Shown: positions 13,258 through 13,641 of the stretch, piece after piece
Layout: every line of letters begins with the position of its first letter
Position numbering within the stretch: the first letter of the stretch is position 1
From: Acidobacteriota bacterium
GTDB taxonomy: Bacteria; Acidobacteriota; Terriglobia; UBA7540
DNA: 13,641 nucleotides
Assembly: GCA_021828225.1 (NCBI GenBank)
Contig: JAKASH010000025.1
Coordinates: forward strand, 1 to 13,641
Reading direction: 5' to 3'
Notes under the pieces: model-generated
What the model was told of the DNA's origin: nothing
Database searches by the model: none
What the model saw: the letters and a program-made list of their open reading frames with translations, nothing else
Position numbers and translations under genes: made by a program

Positions 13258-13635
13258 ATGCCCACATTTAACCAACTGGTTCGCCGCGGACGCAGTACGG
13301 TACGGTATAAAACCTCGAGCCCGGCGCTCCAGGGTTCGCCTCAGAAACGCGGCGTGTGCATCCGCGTTTATACCCAAACACCGAAGAAGCCGAACTCGGC
13401 TTTGCGCAAAGTTGCACGCGTTCGCCTGACTAACGGATTTGAAGTGACGACGTATATTCCTGGCGTGGGCCATAATCTCCAGGAGCACTCGATCGTCCTT
13501 ATTCGAGGGGGGCGCGTCAAAGATCTTCCCGGCGTGCGTTATCACGTGATTCGCGGCACGCTGGATTCGGCGGGAGTAGCGGATCGGCGTCAGGGGCGGT
13601 CGAAATACGGTGCGAAGCGTCCCAAGGCTTCCTGA
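13258..13635 (+). CDS. rpsL: 30S ribosomal protein S12
   Basis: A complete 125-residue S12, part of the decoding centre. The conserved [47 protein letters not shown] and [13 protein letters not shown] blocks are all present, as is the [12 protein letters not shown] end. K43-K44 in TPKKPNS (K42-K43 without the initiator Met) and the Lys of RVKDLPGV are unchanged, so the protein is of streptomycin-sensitive type. The ATG is preceded by GGAGACGAAGGG. S12 normally opens the str operon (rpsL-rpsG-fusA-tuf), which would continue past the window. Confidence 0.97.
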   Translation: MPTFNQLVRRGRSTVRYKTSSPALQGSPQKRGVCIRVYTQTPKKPNSALRKVARVRLTNGFEVTTYIPGVGHNLQEHSIVLIRGGRVKDLPGVRYHVIRGTLDSAGVADRRQGRSKYGAKRPKAS

Positions 13636-13641
13636 GCGAGA

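Noticed and set aside
1..13641. Insertion sequences, prophage genes, CRISPR arrays or attachment sites
   Set aside because: No transposase, integrase or phage protein, no regularly spaced repeats and no terminal inverted repeats were seen.

Overview
This window looks like a chromosomal segment of a soil or sediment bacterium, most likely Acidobacteriota. That placement is an inference from protein style, a GC content in the high fifties and the many small secreted proteins of unknown function; a ribosomal protein search would settle it. No phage, transposon, CRISPR array, rRNA or tRNA gene was seen.

Bases 1-2091: the 3' end of a DoxX-family membrane protein, then, converging on it, a small secreted protein of unknown function, then on the minus strand an OxyR-type LysR regulator with both redox cysteines. 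Bases 2092-3415 form a peroxide-defence cassette divergent from oxyR: a Dps-like ferritin of the thioferritin (DPSL) type followed by a peroxiredoxin whose catalytic cysteine codon is an in-frame TGA. A stem-loop of bacterial SECIS type lies just after the TGA, so this is read as a selenoprotein. The oxyR-dps gap carries a recognisable OxyR site. Together these suggest a self-contained unit that senses peroxide (OxyR), removes it (PrxU) and sequesters the iron that would make it harmful (DPSL).

Bases 3416-8929: accessory genes. They comprise a broken small secreted protein (minus), a secreted hypothetical protein (plus), an RmlD-like NAD(P)-dependent sugar reductase (plus), an MBL-fold hydrolase (minus), a ClC chloride channel/antiporter with two CBS domains (minus) and a MarR-family regulator (minus) with a palindromic operator at its start.

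Bases 8930-13641: translation genes, all plus strand: rplM-rpsI-rpsB-tsf-pyrH-frr, then a new promoter and rpsL, which usually begins the str operon. A promoter precedes rplM, a folded leader precedes rpsB, and a clear intrinsic terminator sits between rpsB and tsf, probably as an attenuator. S2 has a tail of about 110 residues, EF-Ts is of the short form, rpsI starts with GTG and rpsB with TTG.
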